Positions 21,161 through 32,800 of a stretch of DNA of 64,000 nucleotides are shown here, piece after piece. The stretch lies in the NCBI GenBank assembly GCA_015146655.1, contig VKHL01000016.1, positions 134,752-198,751 on the forward strand. The letters run 5' to 3'. The stretch comes from Ochromonas danica. Taxonomy: Eukaryota > Sar > Chrysophyceae > Chromulinales > Chromulinaceae. A program made the position numbers and the translations under genes. Position 1 is the first letter of the stretch. Every line of letters starts with the position of its first letter. The notes below the pieces were generated by a model that ran no database searches, was not told the origin of the DNA, and saw only the letters and a list, made by a program, of their open reading frames with translations.

Positions 21161-22711
21161 TTAAGCAACCCACTTCGCCACTTGATTAGCAATCACTTCG
21201 CGAGCATAGACAAGACTTGCGGGGTCAGAGTTGGCAGGGGCATAGAGATCGTGGCAGTGAGCTGTTCCTTGAATATAGACCTTTGTCTCTGTGGTCTGAG
21301 GCAGAGGCTGGGTGACATTGGTCACACCAAGAGCATGCCATGGATCGATTGTGCCAGAGGGAAGGACAATGTTAGTTCCAGCAATCTCGATATCGCCATA
21401 GTATTCATTGGTCCACTTCACTTGAGGGTCAGACTTCCATCCATCGAAAGCAGCAGCACACATAGCACGATAGAAGTTCAGACCCAGCCACTTCCATGAG
21501 TAGAAGGGTTGGTTATGGCTGTCCGTGGTCTGAAAGTAGCCAAACTCATTGCAAGTTTGGTACACCCAAGAACGAGAAGCACCGGTCTCCTTCAAGTATG
21601 CCACAGTATCATCCCAGTTACCATCTTCACAATCTTGTTGATTGGCAGCGCGATAGAGAGCTTGCAAGTCCACAAAGTTCTGATAGTTATCAGAGGAGGA
21701 AGTCATGACATTGCAGATATCAGTCACATTCAAAACACCATCATGCTCGTTGTTATACTGCACGGTGCCTTGAATGTTGCCCATGAGATCAGAGAGGAAG
21801 ACAGCTACATCCAAGTTAGTATTCATGGACTTGCACACTTGGAAGTCCTTCTCTAACTTCTGCATGCCGCCACTTCCAAAGCCTTGAAGAATGAAATTCT
21901 CGATAATCTCCGCAGCATTCTCAAGGGCACTGTAACACTTCTGACCAGAGAAATGGATGATAGACTGTCCAACCACCTCCATATACTCGGGGAAGTTCGT
22001 TTGAGCGGTCAAAGGAGCAGAGGAAGCAATAGATCCTTGAGTGACAGAAGGATACTTAAGGCGGAACCTGAATAAACAGCAGGAGATAAGAATGAGATGA
22101 GATGAGATCATCATGGTGATCACTTACCAGGCAGCTAAGTTACCAGGATAAGATCCACCCACAGTAATTACAGTACTCTTCTGAGTATGCAATGAATCCT
22201 TCAGGTAACCAATAATACGAGCTAAGTCAGCTAAAGCTTGAGAAGAGGAAAGGTATTGCAAGTTCTTAGTGCTAGTGTCTGGAGTAGGAATAGACTTGCC
22301 ATAGAAGCGATGCTCGACATTAACGAGGAGTGCTTGATGTTGCTTGGCAAGGTTGAAGACATACATAGAGTCGGTCAATCGCTTACAAGATTCTTCACCT
22401 TCTCCACCAATAAAGATGAAAATAGGATAATTCTCACCACCCCAAAATTGCTTATTTAAAAAATAACGTTGTCCAAGACCATACCAACGTTGTTGGTATT
22501 CTACAGGAGCAAAGTTATCAATAATAGCACCACTGAAATAATTTTCGGTGACATTTTCACAGTTGGCTGCTTGGAGCTTCTTTGTATGAATAATACCACC
22601 TTTACTTTCGAAGTGTTTTAATTTTTGAACACCAAATCCAAAATGACCACTAGGTGCGACATTACTAGTGACATGTGTCAAAGCAATAAGGAATAAGAGA
22701 AAGGTCAACAT
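21161..22711 (-). CDS. Serine carboxypeptidase of family S28 (PRCP/DPP7-like), secreted
   Basis: Two exons, 22711-22128 and 22067-21161; 496 aa. The start at 22711 gives a clear signal peptide (MLTFLLFLIALTHVTSN); upstream in-frame codons include no ATG. The S28 hallmarks are the nucleophile motif GGSYPGN, split from its downstream partner by the intron, then GSIASSAPL, the catalytic Asp in GTIDPWHALG and the His in GTAHCHDLY. YGLGQRYF and VEHRFYGKS are also typical. The family cleaves next to proline in lysosomes or extracellularly; the precise specificity cannot be read from the sequence. The start codon is 192 bp from the divergent Tim17-like gene. Confidence 0.93.
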
Positions 22712-22903
22712 CTCGGACAGTCTTTGTCTTGGACTATGCCAGGAAGGTCTTGTTGAGGATTCTCTTTGGTGGATGGAAGATGATGGAAAAGTCACTTTTA
22801 TACACTTTCTAAAGTAGAGTTTTATTGAGTCCACCGCAATGGAATAATAGCTTACACATCATCAAATCAGTCTGATCAGACCAGTTAACACCATACTTGT
22901 ACC

Positions 22904-23460
22904 ATGCCACGAGGAATTTGCTGGGATGAACTACCTAATCGATATTATAGCTCTTCATCTCCACAAGTGAGTAAGAAGAATACCAAAGTGGAACCCAAGG
23001 AAGAAGAGAACAAACCTCATGAGTTTGATCTGATCAAAGATGGTGAGGCAATAGGAAGGAGAGTAGCTTTTGGTGTTGTGGTAAGTCTCTCTCGCTGGTC
23101 ATTCATGTCTGTCAGCTGATAATATGGCATGGAATGTGATAGTGTGGTGGACTAACGGGTGCAGGCTTTGGCTTCTTTGAAGTGCTCCGTGACCCCAAGA
23201 TGTTCGCCACTAAGCGACAGGAAGGAACTAGTAAAATCATGCGCTTCACTGCTCGGTTTGCTGCATTCTTCGGGGCATACAATGGTCTGCGTAAGACATT
23301 TCGTCTCTTAGTCCCTCAGGGGGCACCCGAAGAGAATCTGGCCGTAGCGGCAATCTTGACCATCACTCCCCTTGTCGTCGTGCCCTCACTACGACCCATG
23401 GCTCCCTATGGGGTTATGATGGTGGCTTTGGATGCTTTCAATGGAATCAATGATGTGTAA
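22904..23460 (+). CDS. Small membrane protein, possibly Tim17/22/23-like
   Basis: Modelled as 22904-23072 joined to 23165-23460, 154 aa. The N-terminal half is charged and soluble. The C-terminal half has several hydrophobic, glycine/alanine-rich helices (RFTARFAAFFGAYNGLRK, LAVAAILTITPLVVVPSL, PYGVMMVALDAFNGI) with spacing reminiscent of Tim17/22/23 translocase proteins; that assignment is tentative. The obvious donor GTAAGT at 23081 would put exon 2 out of frame, so I used GTGTTG at 23073, which keeps the frame. Either a weak donor is used or the model is incomplete. It is convergent with the Fcf2 gene, 354 bp apart. Confidence 0.6.
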
Positions 23461-23814
23461 ATAGAGGGATAAATAGATAGATTGATGCTCATTTCAGTGT
23501 TTGACCATTTCCAACCTCACACTTGCTATCTAGATGGACCAGCCTCTTTCAACAAAGATTGTGCTTGAATATGCTACACATGATCTACAACCTATCTGTT
23601 GATGTGTAATCTATAGATATGCTATCCTTTATTATATATGGATGAGACTCTCTCTCTCTTGGGATATAATGGCTGTCTTAGAGAATGGAAAGACTTTTTG
23701 TGCTAGCCAAATAGCCAAAGAGAAAGCAAACAATACTCCTTGACTTCATCTCATGGAATATAATCTCATAGGGTAGGTTAGGGTAGGCTATACAACACAC
23801 AAACACACTTCCTA
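23461..23814. other. Convergent intergenic region
   Basis: 3' flanks of the Tim17-like and Fcf2 genes; a TTAGGGTAGG-like run near 23770 is the only notable sequence. Confidence 0.6.
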
Positions 23815-24562
23815 TCAATGCTTTGTGTGCTTCTTGGCTTTAAAGAATTTGCGCTTCTTGCTCTTAGTCTCTTGAATGTTAAGGAATGTTCTCTTGTTGT
23901 AGCTGCGCAACTGGCTATCCGCCAAGACTTCTTGCACGATGGTTTGCTTGCGCTCGCGATTGCTGAGACGAGCAGTCTTATACTCGGTAGGTCCTTCCAC
24001 CACAGTTCCTACATGAACCACATTACCAATCTTGTCGGGATTCTTGTAAAATCTGATTGACCACATAGAGAGAGAGATGAGTGATACAGATGGCATCACT
24101 GGTGATTGATAAGAGAGGAGCAATGGCTCACCTTTTAGGGTCTAGGAAGTTTCTCATTCGAATGAGATCAATATCTTGTTGTAATTTCTCGTCCATTTTC
24201 ATTGGCTACGGTATTGATTGATAGCGGATGATGACAGATAGTGTGTGTGAGAGAGAGATAGTGTGTGGTGTGGGGGACAGAGAGGAAGTGAGAAAATTAA
24301 GACTTTTACTGACCTTTAAGTCAAACCATCCCTTGCCAAGAGTAGCTTCTCGCTCTTCCTTAGGCCTCTTCAAAGGGTCACAGCGCAGAGCATTGGGTTG
24401 GTAGAGAGTGGAAGTCCGCTGAGCTTCTAAGATCTTATTCGCACCTCGAGAAAGACCTACTTCACCACTAGATGATGAAGAAGAATTTTGAGCAGAACTT
24501 TTACCAGTTAAACGAGCATGATGTCGATCAAAGAGAGTAGTAGACTTCATCGTCTTGTCCAT
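23815..24562 (-). CDS. FCF2: Fcf2-type pre-rRNA processing factor
   Basis: Three exons: 24562-24314, 24205-24132 and 24052-23815; 186 aa, close to yeast Fcf2 (about 217 aa) and far shorter than animal TDIF2. The Fcf2 signature spans all exons: GKGWFDLK, then MDEKLQQDIDLIRMRNFLDPKRFYKK-like helices (here RFYKNPDK), then VGTVVEGPTEY, RLSNRERKQTIVQEVLAD and RSYNKRTF, ending in a Lys-rich tail. Fcf2 works in the nucleolus in early 18S rRNA processing. Its start codon is 136 bp from that of the divergent UBA gene. Confidence 0.92.
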
Positions 24563-24698
24563 TTAATCAATCGACCATCATCAGCCCCTTTGGGTCTGGA
24601 AATCTGAAGCTTTGTCTATCTGGATATCTGGCAGTTTGGGAGGACTTCCTTCACTCACTCTGTGAGAGGGAATCTTCAGAAATAGTCTATTATTAGCC

Positions 24699-25499
24699 AT
24701 GGAGACCTTGACTTCCATGGGCTTTGAGGCCTCTCAAGCAGAGTTAGCTCTTAAAAGATGCTCTGGTGATGTGGCTAGAGCTATCGATCTTCTGCTAGGA
24801 GGTGGAGATTTGAGTGATGTCTCGCCATCTTCACAAGGAAGACTTGTTCCAGGAGATAGTATAGGCGGAGAGGAACAAATTCGACTAGTGATGGAGTTAG
24901 GAGTCTCTCAGTATACCTTTGCTGAAGCAGGAGCTTCTGCTTGCACTGTCATAGCTTCTGCTGCAATGAAACATCTTCTAGAAGAACTCTCTGTGAATCC
25001 CTCGCGTGAGATCGATGTCGATCGACTATCCAACATTGTCACAGAGGGAGTGATCCAGTTCGCTCAGTTAAATCTTGGTGGTGGACATCTGGCTGTGGAT
25101 GAGTTGGACCCAAGCTTCTTTGGCACAGTGAAGCAAGTGCCCGGGGGACTGTTGCAGGGAATACTCACTGAATCCCATGCCTTCACCGATCTCTTCCACC
25201 AGATTCGACAATTGGAAGTGGACCCCAGAGGCTATATTGGTGTTGTTCTTACCAAGCCACCAGAGACTGTAGCCTTCCTCCTTCCCCCTCTGGGACAGAG
25301 TCGACACTTCTTCTTCGACTCACACAGTCGACCTCAATGGGGGATCCAGGCCGCCTATCTGGTAGAATGTGAAGGAGAAGAAGGGATAGAGTTCTGTCTT
25401 CGAAGAGTTCTTAGTACTTTACCATTCTCAGCATTTGGATCTTCCGATCCCTCCGCCATGATGTATGACATGTTCGAAGCCTCTATCTTTCAAATATGA
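24699..25499 (+). CDS. UBA-domain protein with a possible papain-like protease fold
   Basis: Single exon, 266 aa. Residues 1-35 form a UBA domain (METLTSMGF...ALKRCSGDVARAIDLLLGG), which normally binds ubiquitin. The rest matches no family I can name with confidence. It contains AGASACTVIASAA, a Cys at the start of a helix, and about 140 residues later RHFFFDSHSRP at the end of a strand. That Cys...D-S-H layout resembles viral and eukaryotic papain-like deubiquitinases (herpesvirus tegument type). Deubiquitinase activity is a hypothesis only. It sits between Fcf2 and the E2 gene. Confidence 0.75.
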   Translation: METLTSMGFEASQAELALKRCSGDVARAIDLLLGGGDLSDVSPSSQGRLVPGDSIGGEEQIRLVMELGVSQYTFAEAGASACTVIASAAMKHLLEELSVNPSREIDVDRLSNIVTEGVIQFAQLNLGGGHLAVDELDPSFFGTVKQVPGGLLQGILTESHAFTDLFHQIRQLEVDPRGYIGVVLTKPPETVAFLLPPLGQSRHFFFDSHSRPQWGIQAAYLVECEGEEGIEFCLRRVLSTLPFSAFGSSDPSAMMYDMFEASIFQI

Positions 25500-25766
25500 G
25501 ACACATCCTAAACAATCTTGTTTCGTGTAGTAGTAGTAATGATGATGATGATGTAAAATAAGCTCTTATCTATCCCTTTTCCTGATTAAAACTTAGGCCT
25601 GAGAGAGATAATGGTGGAGACATAGAAGACTTATGAACAGGAAGCTACAATATATAATGAGGTCAAGACATGATGATGTAAAGAGAAGGCGTATGAGAGA
25701 AGCATCCGATCACATGAGGAATGTACTACTCAATTCGCTGATTATTATCAATTCGCAATAGGGACA

Positions 25767-26414
25767 CTAGGGACCCTCTTGGGAGCGACGCACACAATCA
25801 CGAACTCTCTTCTTGAAAGCAGCTTTATCATTCCTCCACATAACAGCCGCATCGATATTAGCAGGTGATTCATCATTAGGATCAGAAAGCATAGAAATGA
25901 CGGAAAGAATAATAGACTCCACGCCTAAAATAGGTCTCCAGCGCTCCACGGCGCTCTCTTGCTGGTTAAAGCGGTCCTCTCCGGGGGGATGCAAGATGGA
26001 AATGCATACCTTGCCATTTTCATAGACTAAAGGGAAGAAAAACGAGTGGTCAAAAAGGTTTATTCAAGTGAAGAGTTTGGAGGGAGGCCTGACCATTGGG
26101 ATGCCATATGGGGGTAGTGAAGGTCATGACAGGAGGCATGACAGGGAAGTCCTGAGGAAACTCTAACTTCGCATTGAAAAACCCTCCTTCATAGAGAGTA
26201 TCAGGAGGTCCTACTAAGAGGACTTCCCACACAAAGATGTTATCATCATCTCCTAGTCCCACGGACACTCCATCAGGTGGATTGCGTGCAAGATCTAGAC
26301 AACACAACAGAACAAATGAATTCCATTGGAAAAGGATCAAGAGAAGGAATATTAAGAAGATTTCTTACCAACAAACTGGCGTCGAAGTAATTCGGCAGCG
26401 TATGAGGTGGCCAT
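25767..26414 (-). CDS. UBE2G1: Ubiquitin-conjugating enzyme E2, UBE2G1/UBC7 type
   Basis: Three exons: 26414-26369, 26294-26094 and 26026-25767; 168 aa, matching the family length of about 170. The catalytic Cys lies in GKVCISILHPPGED. The acidic loop that follows (GEDRFNQQESAVERW) is the characteristic insertion of the UBC7/UBE2G class. HPN, PANIDAA and the final RRSQEGP are also typical. Members pass ubiquitin to ER-associated degradation ligases or build K48 chains. Its start is 465 bp from that of divergent TOR. Confidence 0.95.
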
Positions 26415-26879
26415 ATTTGAACTCAACTAGTACTAATTAAAATATTGTATTAAAAATTAACTATCTATGACTAATAAAGTTACTATGATGAGGATGATCA
26501 ATATAGTAACTATCAGAAGTTAGTTAACCGTAAGAAGAATGAAATTGTCCAAACTTGGAAGTTCCCAAAGTTGGAAAGATGGTCTGGAAGATGGTCTGAG
26601 GGGTAAGGTCTGTCCAGTCTGTCTTCTCTTCGCTGTCGTGAGCGAACACACAGAGTTAAGCGATTATTACTATGCGCGGGAAGACACCGGATCTGCTGTG
26701 ACTTCCTTTTCTGTGTTTTTCTGTCTTCCAGACTTTCCAATTTCCAAAACAACGAAATGACGAATATTCTGATTTACGAAAAGCGAACAAGAGGAAGAAA
26801 AGGCAAAATTTAGGAGCAGCAGCAGGCAGAGATTGGGTGATTGATTAGTTAGTCAATTTTCTTCTTTTCTATTTGACCC
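26415..26879. promoter_or_regulatory. Bidirectional UBE2G1/TOR upstream region
   Basis: Separates two divergent start codons. Near 26540-26610 it has repeated TTGGAAG and GGTCTGGAAGATGGTCTG sequence, the reverse-strand form of the CCAGA-type repeats in other divergent promoters here. Promoter function is inferred from position. Confidence 0.5.
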
Positions 26880-29800
26880 ATGGCCTTCTTTGGCCCTTCT
26901 TTACAAAAGATTATTGAACCTTTTATAGGAAGGTAAAATGATGACAAGTTGAAGAATTTCTTTTTCTTTTGATCTGTGATAATGATTGTCTCTTTTAGGT
27001 TCTTGGCTGGTGAAAATGATGCGACGGAGTTAGCGGCGAGGATTCGGTCAGTCATTGAAGACCAGTCTCAACACCTTCCATCTCAGATTGCTTTCAGTAA
27101 TCTTATGTCCAAGTTTGTTATCAATGGGATTGATTTATTAAATTATAATGACTCGAAGGATCCCATCAAATACAAGATTGCAGGATTGACTATTTTTGAC
27201 TGTCTATTGGATGTTAATGATGAGATCATGCCTGAGCGTCGGATTGAAATTGCTAATCATATTGGTAAAGTCATGGAGAATGATAAGCAGCCTCTCTCTG
27301 CCAACGAGGTAGTGCTGCGCACCGCCTCGCTCTCCATTGGACACTTTGCACGCGTCGCTTCGACTACCGAGATTGAATTCTTACAAAATTACTACTATCC
27401 ACTAGCTTTAAAGCTCATTGGTGATAGCCGCTCTGATGCACATCGTTATTCGGGTGCGATAATCTTGACCCAATTAGCTCATTATGCTCCAGCGTTAATC
27501 TTTAGTAAGCGTCGTGTCTTATTTAATGTCATATGGGATGCTGTTTGTGATCGAAGTAAAAGTGTTCGTACTGCAGCAGCAGCTACTTTAGAGGCAAGCT
27601 TACAGGTGATATCTCAACGAGAAGCCATGTCAGACTATATCCGCTCAGCTCTCAAACAGATTGACAATGGTTTCACCTCTGCCATTACAGAGAAGATTTT
27701 AGGAAGTTTGATTATTCTTGATACTCTTATGAGTGGTGCTGTGGTAAGCTTTGCAGAGTTGAATAATACCATGAGACAACAAGGAGTCTCCGTACCGGAT
27801 CTCATCTGGAAAGTTCTTCAACGGAAAGACTGGAGAGATGTTGATATTCGTATCAAGATCATCGAACTCTTACCTAATATGGCATCTGCCTTTTCTAACG
27901 CTTTCTTACAACCCAACACATTTACATCTCCAAACACTTTTTTAGCCTATGGTTTGAAGCATTATATGGATTGTATTGTTGTTCGTAAAGAACGTGATCA
28001 ATGCTACAAAGGACTGATGCGCCTATTCCTAGCTATGCCAACATATTTTAAAACTGCCACTACATCAGCAAATGAAGTTTTTCAAGTGATCATATCTGGT
28101 TTCAAGGATCCCTTTTCTATTGAGGCACTTCCCTGCTTTACTACCTTGCTAAATGTCTCTCCTCCCTCGAGAAAGCTGATCGAAAATAAGGTAATCGATT
28201 TGTTATTTCGTGGGGGGTTAACTCCTCAGTTAGTGGACACATTGAAAGTCGTCATCAAACATGTCCCGTCCATCCGCATCTACGCCCAGGGTAAGCTCAA
28301 AACAAGTGCTACTACCATTTTGGACAGCTACATTGTAACAATCGATGAGAAGGCAACGAAGCTTTCTTCGAGAACGACCCGCGTTCTCAACCCTTCACCT
28401 GCTACACCTCCCTCTTCACATAAGTCAGGATTATGGTTTGGTGCAAGCAAGCCATCCACCCCCGTGGAAAATACAGTGGAACAACAAGCTGCACTTGAAA
28501 AGGTTGAAGATGAAATTGCGTTCGCTTTACAAGTACTGGCAATGCCAGAGATTTATTCCAAGACCAGAGATCGATCCATGGCCATTGTTTCTGGCATTAC
28601 ATCCACAGCATTTGCTTTGAATACTAGCTTGAATAATGGCGTTCAAGCTGCAACCAGTGGTGATAATTGTGCCATGAATGCAGTACAGAGTGCTGAAGAA
28701 GAGGAAGCAACTGAATTGCTAAGCATGGCACGAGACTCTGTCTTGCGCTATATGGATGATTTTAACCCCAAAATCCGCCAAGCTGCAGCTGAAGCATGTG
28801 CTACTATATTACATACTGTTCTACCGAGCATGGAATCTTTATATGCTGCTTCGTCTACTGGGTGTTCTTTGTCTTTATCGAGCAACAGTTCGTGCAATTT
28901 CTACCTCTTGCATCAGATCCTCGACCGTTTGTTGATCATGGGAGTAGGTGACGATAGCCATATCATACGATGCAAAGTTCTAGCTGCTATAACTCCTGCA
29001 ATGGATCGAGCACTCGCGCAGACAGATAATGTCCATTGTCTGGTAGAGGCTTTAAATGACGATTGGCTCGGCGTACGGATAGCGGCAATGACGATCCTTG
29101 GTCGCGTCGCTCACTATGACTTATTGCATATAATGCCCATAATTCGTTTGATGCTAAAACGTCTTTTGTCCACGCTGGCCTTGGCTCAGGACAGCAAAGT
29201 CAAGCTTGAACATGTACTAATCCTCCAGGCTTTGGTTCATGGCAGTGAGTTGTTGATCATCCCCTACGTCAGACAGATTCTTTCAACTTTGATGATTCTT
29301 TTGACTGAGAGGAACGCTGAAGATGTGATGGTCGTTGCGCTTTCGACCATTGGCGAATTAGCAACCTCCTCTCCGGAAAGTGTGCGAGAGCATTTGGATG
29401 AATTAGGGCCTTGTCTCATTGCCTTATTAAATGACGAATCATCGGTGGTCAAGCAACAAACTGCTGTTATTGCTTTGGGAAAACTAGTGAGCTCTTTAGC
29501 CACACCTGGATCAGAGTTTGAGGAACCTTACAAGCGCTATGCAGGTCTTTTCGAAGGCCTTGTGAAAGCTGCGCAACACGTTGAAGAATCCTCCACAGAG
29601 CTTCGTTTGCAGGCCATTAAAACGTTAGGATTGCTAGGTGCGGTTGATGTCTCTGTCTATCAACATCACTTGCGTTCTTGTAATTCTGGGATGTTGGGAT
29701 CAAGTTGCTACACCTACTTTTATCGTGTCACGACAGATGGAGATGAAGATGTGGTTGGTATTGAAGGAGGGGTAGGTGCGGAGAGAGAGAGTTTTGTCGA

Positions 29801-32800
29801 TTCTGATGACGAATCGGATGATGGTGTGTACAAGAAAATGGCAGACAACGGATTGGCTGTAGAGAGTGGCGGAGGTGGTTATGATGGGGGAGATGGTATC
29901 GAGAAGCTGACAAAAATCGAAAAGCACTATTTTCATGTAGTCATTCGTGGTTTGATGTCCATCCTTCGTGATTCCTCACTAAGTTTCAATCACCCAACAG
30001 CTATAACCACTGCTGTCCGAGCGATTCGTATCTTGGGTTCTCGTGCATCAACAGAGCTCGATGAGGTCATCTCTGCTATTCTTTATCGTCTTTATCAAGC
30101 TGACTCAGGCAATAATATCAAGGATACTCTCTTAGATCATTGTATTTCTCTGATTCATATCATAGGAGGGAAGGGTTTGAAACGACATGCACAAGATTTG
30201 ACTAAAGTTGTTCAAGATTTCTTACCAACTCATCTACAGCTTTGTTTGGATATTTTGGAGTCTTTGTTGTCGGTTTTGGGGACCCCAGATATTCAACTTG
30301 TCTTACAGGACATCCTTCCTACTCTCATCCGTACAATCGAGGAGGAGATAGCGCTAAACAGTGACAGTCTCTTATTGAGTAGTGAAGGGTTGCTGGAAGA
30401 TGACCTCAATCCCACCTCTTCCTCTGCCGTGACTCAGCAATATGGTAAAAGTGTTAGTGGCCATTTGGGTAGCAATAAGCTTGCAGTGGCCCCTTCTCCG
30501 TCCATGAGCGATCGCAGCGCTCGTCGTACTTCATCCGCATCGGGTCCTCCCGGCACTCCTTATCACCTTCTCCCTTCGCATAGTGGTAACAGCGCCAATG
30601 GACTTGGTGGCAATGGAGGAGGTGGTGGATTGGGTGGATTGGGAGTTGGTAATGGAGCATCTGGCAATGGAAGTGGTGGTGGGAGTAGCAACAGCAAGAC
30701 TTCCCGTATCTTGCAGAAGTTTGTCAACCTTATGGATTACCTTGGAGAGATTCGTCGCGCGCTTATTCCGTTCATTATCTCGATTTTAGATAACGTTCTC
30801 ATCCCTCCCGATATGAGGCGGGAAGCTCTTCGCACGCTGTTGCACCTGTCGAACGCTTCCGATCTGCCCGAATATGCTGGTCGGATTATTCATGCTATCC
30901 TGCGTCTTCTTTCCTCCTCCTATGGTGAAGGAAGCTTGTTGAATGCAGCACTCAATGCGCTGGCCTGTCTTCTTTGTCGTCTGGGGACTGGCTATTTGCC
31001 TTACATTGTACCCGTGCGAAGAAAACTTAAACAAGTTTTTGGAAACGATCTACACGGTGGCCTCGGTAGTGGAGGAGGAGGTAGCGGAGGAAACGAGTTG
31101 GTGAGTGGAGGCGGAACAGGAGTAGGAGGGATGAGTGGAACAAATCGGGGCTTGGCCACGCCAGGTGGGCCTGGAGTTGGTGGTGGAGGTGGTGGGATTG
31201 GTGGAGGCGGAAGTGTAGCTTTCAAGATAAGTCGTTTGGAGGAATATGAGGCCTTAGTCAATCGACTTCTCAAACAGCGTCCCTTGCCCACAGAACCTTC
31301 AGATATGATGGACATCGCCTGCACTTTAGATGAACGAGTACGTAGTCGTGCAACCACAGCTCATTTCATTCGTGATAATTCTTTCGCAGTTAATATAAGC
31401 AGTCTAGAAACTGCATGGGCATTGGCAGGACGTAACAACGCCTCGGATCTTTCGCAATGGATGGGGCGGTTAACAATTGAATTGATTCGTCAGTCACCTT
31501 CTCCTATCATTCGAGCCTGTGCAACCTTAGCCAAGACTCACCGTCCACTTGCTGAAGAGCTATTCAACACTTCCTTCCATAGTTTGTGGGAGCATTTGTT
31601 TGCCTATCAACAAGGCAATGAAGTTATCATTGATCTGCCCCTTATCAACGGCATTGAGACTGCATTAGAATCCCAACAAATCCCAAAACCAATTATGATC
31701 TCGTTGCTCAATCTTGCTGAGTTTATGGAGATGCAAGATCGTGCTTTGCCAATCGATGTACAGTTATTGGCACGACGAGCGCAAGATGCAAACATGTTTG
31801 CCAAATCTTTGCATTATCGCGAACGAGAGTTTTCAAGCAAAAATTTATTCCCACCTTCTTTGGAATGTATTGATGCTTTGGTCACAGTGAGTAATCAGTT
31901 AGGTCTGGCAGATCGTGCGATTGGATTGCTAAGGTATCTTCGCATGGCAGTACCGCATGTCGAGATACAACCGCGCTGGTTAGAAAAGCTCTTGCGATGG
32001 GAAGATGCTTACCATGCATATGAGGCAGACATTCAACAATGCAAACTACTCTTTGGTCATGATCCTACTTGTGTTGTTGTTCCCGCAACAACCAGTAGTT
32101 CATCTTCCAACTGTTCTTCATTAGTTAAACAAGAACGTTGGTTAATGAGTGAAGTGGGTCGCCTTCGTTGCTTGCATGCCTTAGGAGAGAACGAAGAGTT
32201 AGAGTTGAGAGCACGGACTCTCTTACAGTCTCTCAAGAAAGAAGCTGATCGAGGAGAGAGTCTCAACGCCTCCAGTTCAGCAATGGGGGCGGCTGGCGGA
32301 GTCATCACTGCTGGAGGAGACAAGTCGGCACCTGCTATTACTTCCTACTCTTCTTATCTGTTGGATATTCAACGTCTTGGCGCACATGCAGCTTGGCGTC
32401 TGGCCGAATGGGACAAGATGGAAGTTTTCCTTGAAGGCGATGCCTCGCAGCAGCTGCTGCCTGCTGATCCTAAAGATGTCGTGCTTGAACATCATCTTGC
32501 CTTCTACAAGGCCGTCCTAGCTATTCATCACGGTGAATTTAACAAAGCGCTGGGATGCGTTCAAGAAATGCGCGCGGCCCTATCGGGTAGCATTGCTGCA
32601 CTATTGTCTGAGAGCTATTCGCGAGCCACTCGAGCAATGATCACTATGCAGATTCTTGCCGAAATGGAAGAAATTGTCGATTATAAACAAGCGGAAGAGA
32701 AAGCGTTGGAAATTGGTAGCGCAGCTGCAGGGGGAGGAGAGAATGCCATGTCTACTAACAACATTGATGGTTTGGCTTCCATGTCTAGTGGGTTAGGAGC

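Noticed and set aside
18848-23785. CCTAACCC-like and TTAGGGTAGG-like runs (near 18848, 19976 and 23770) as interstitial telomeres
   Set aside because: Each is short and degenerate, with no more than two perfect units.
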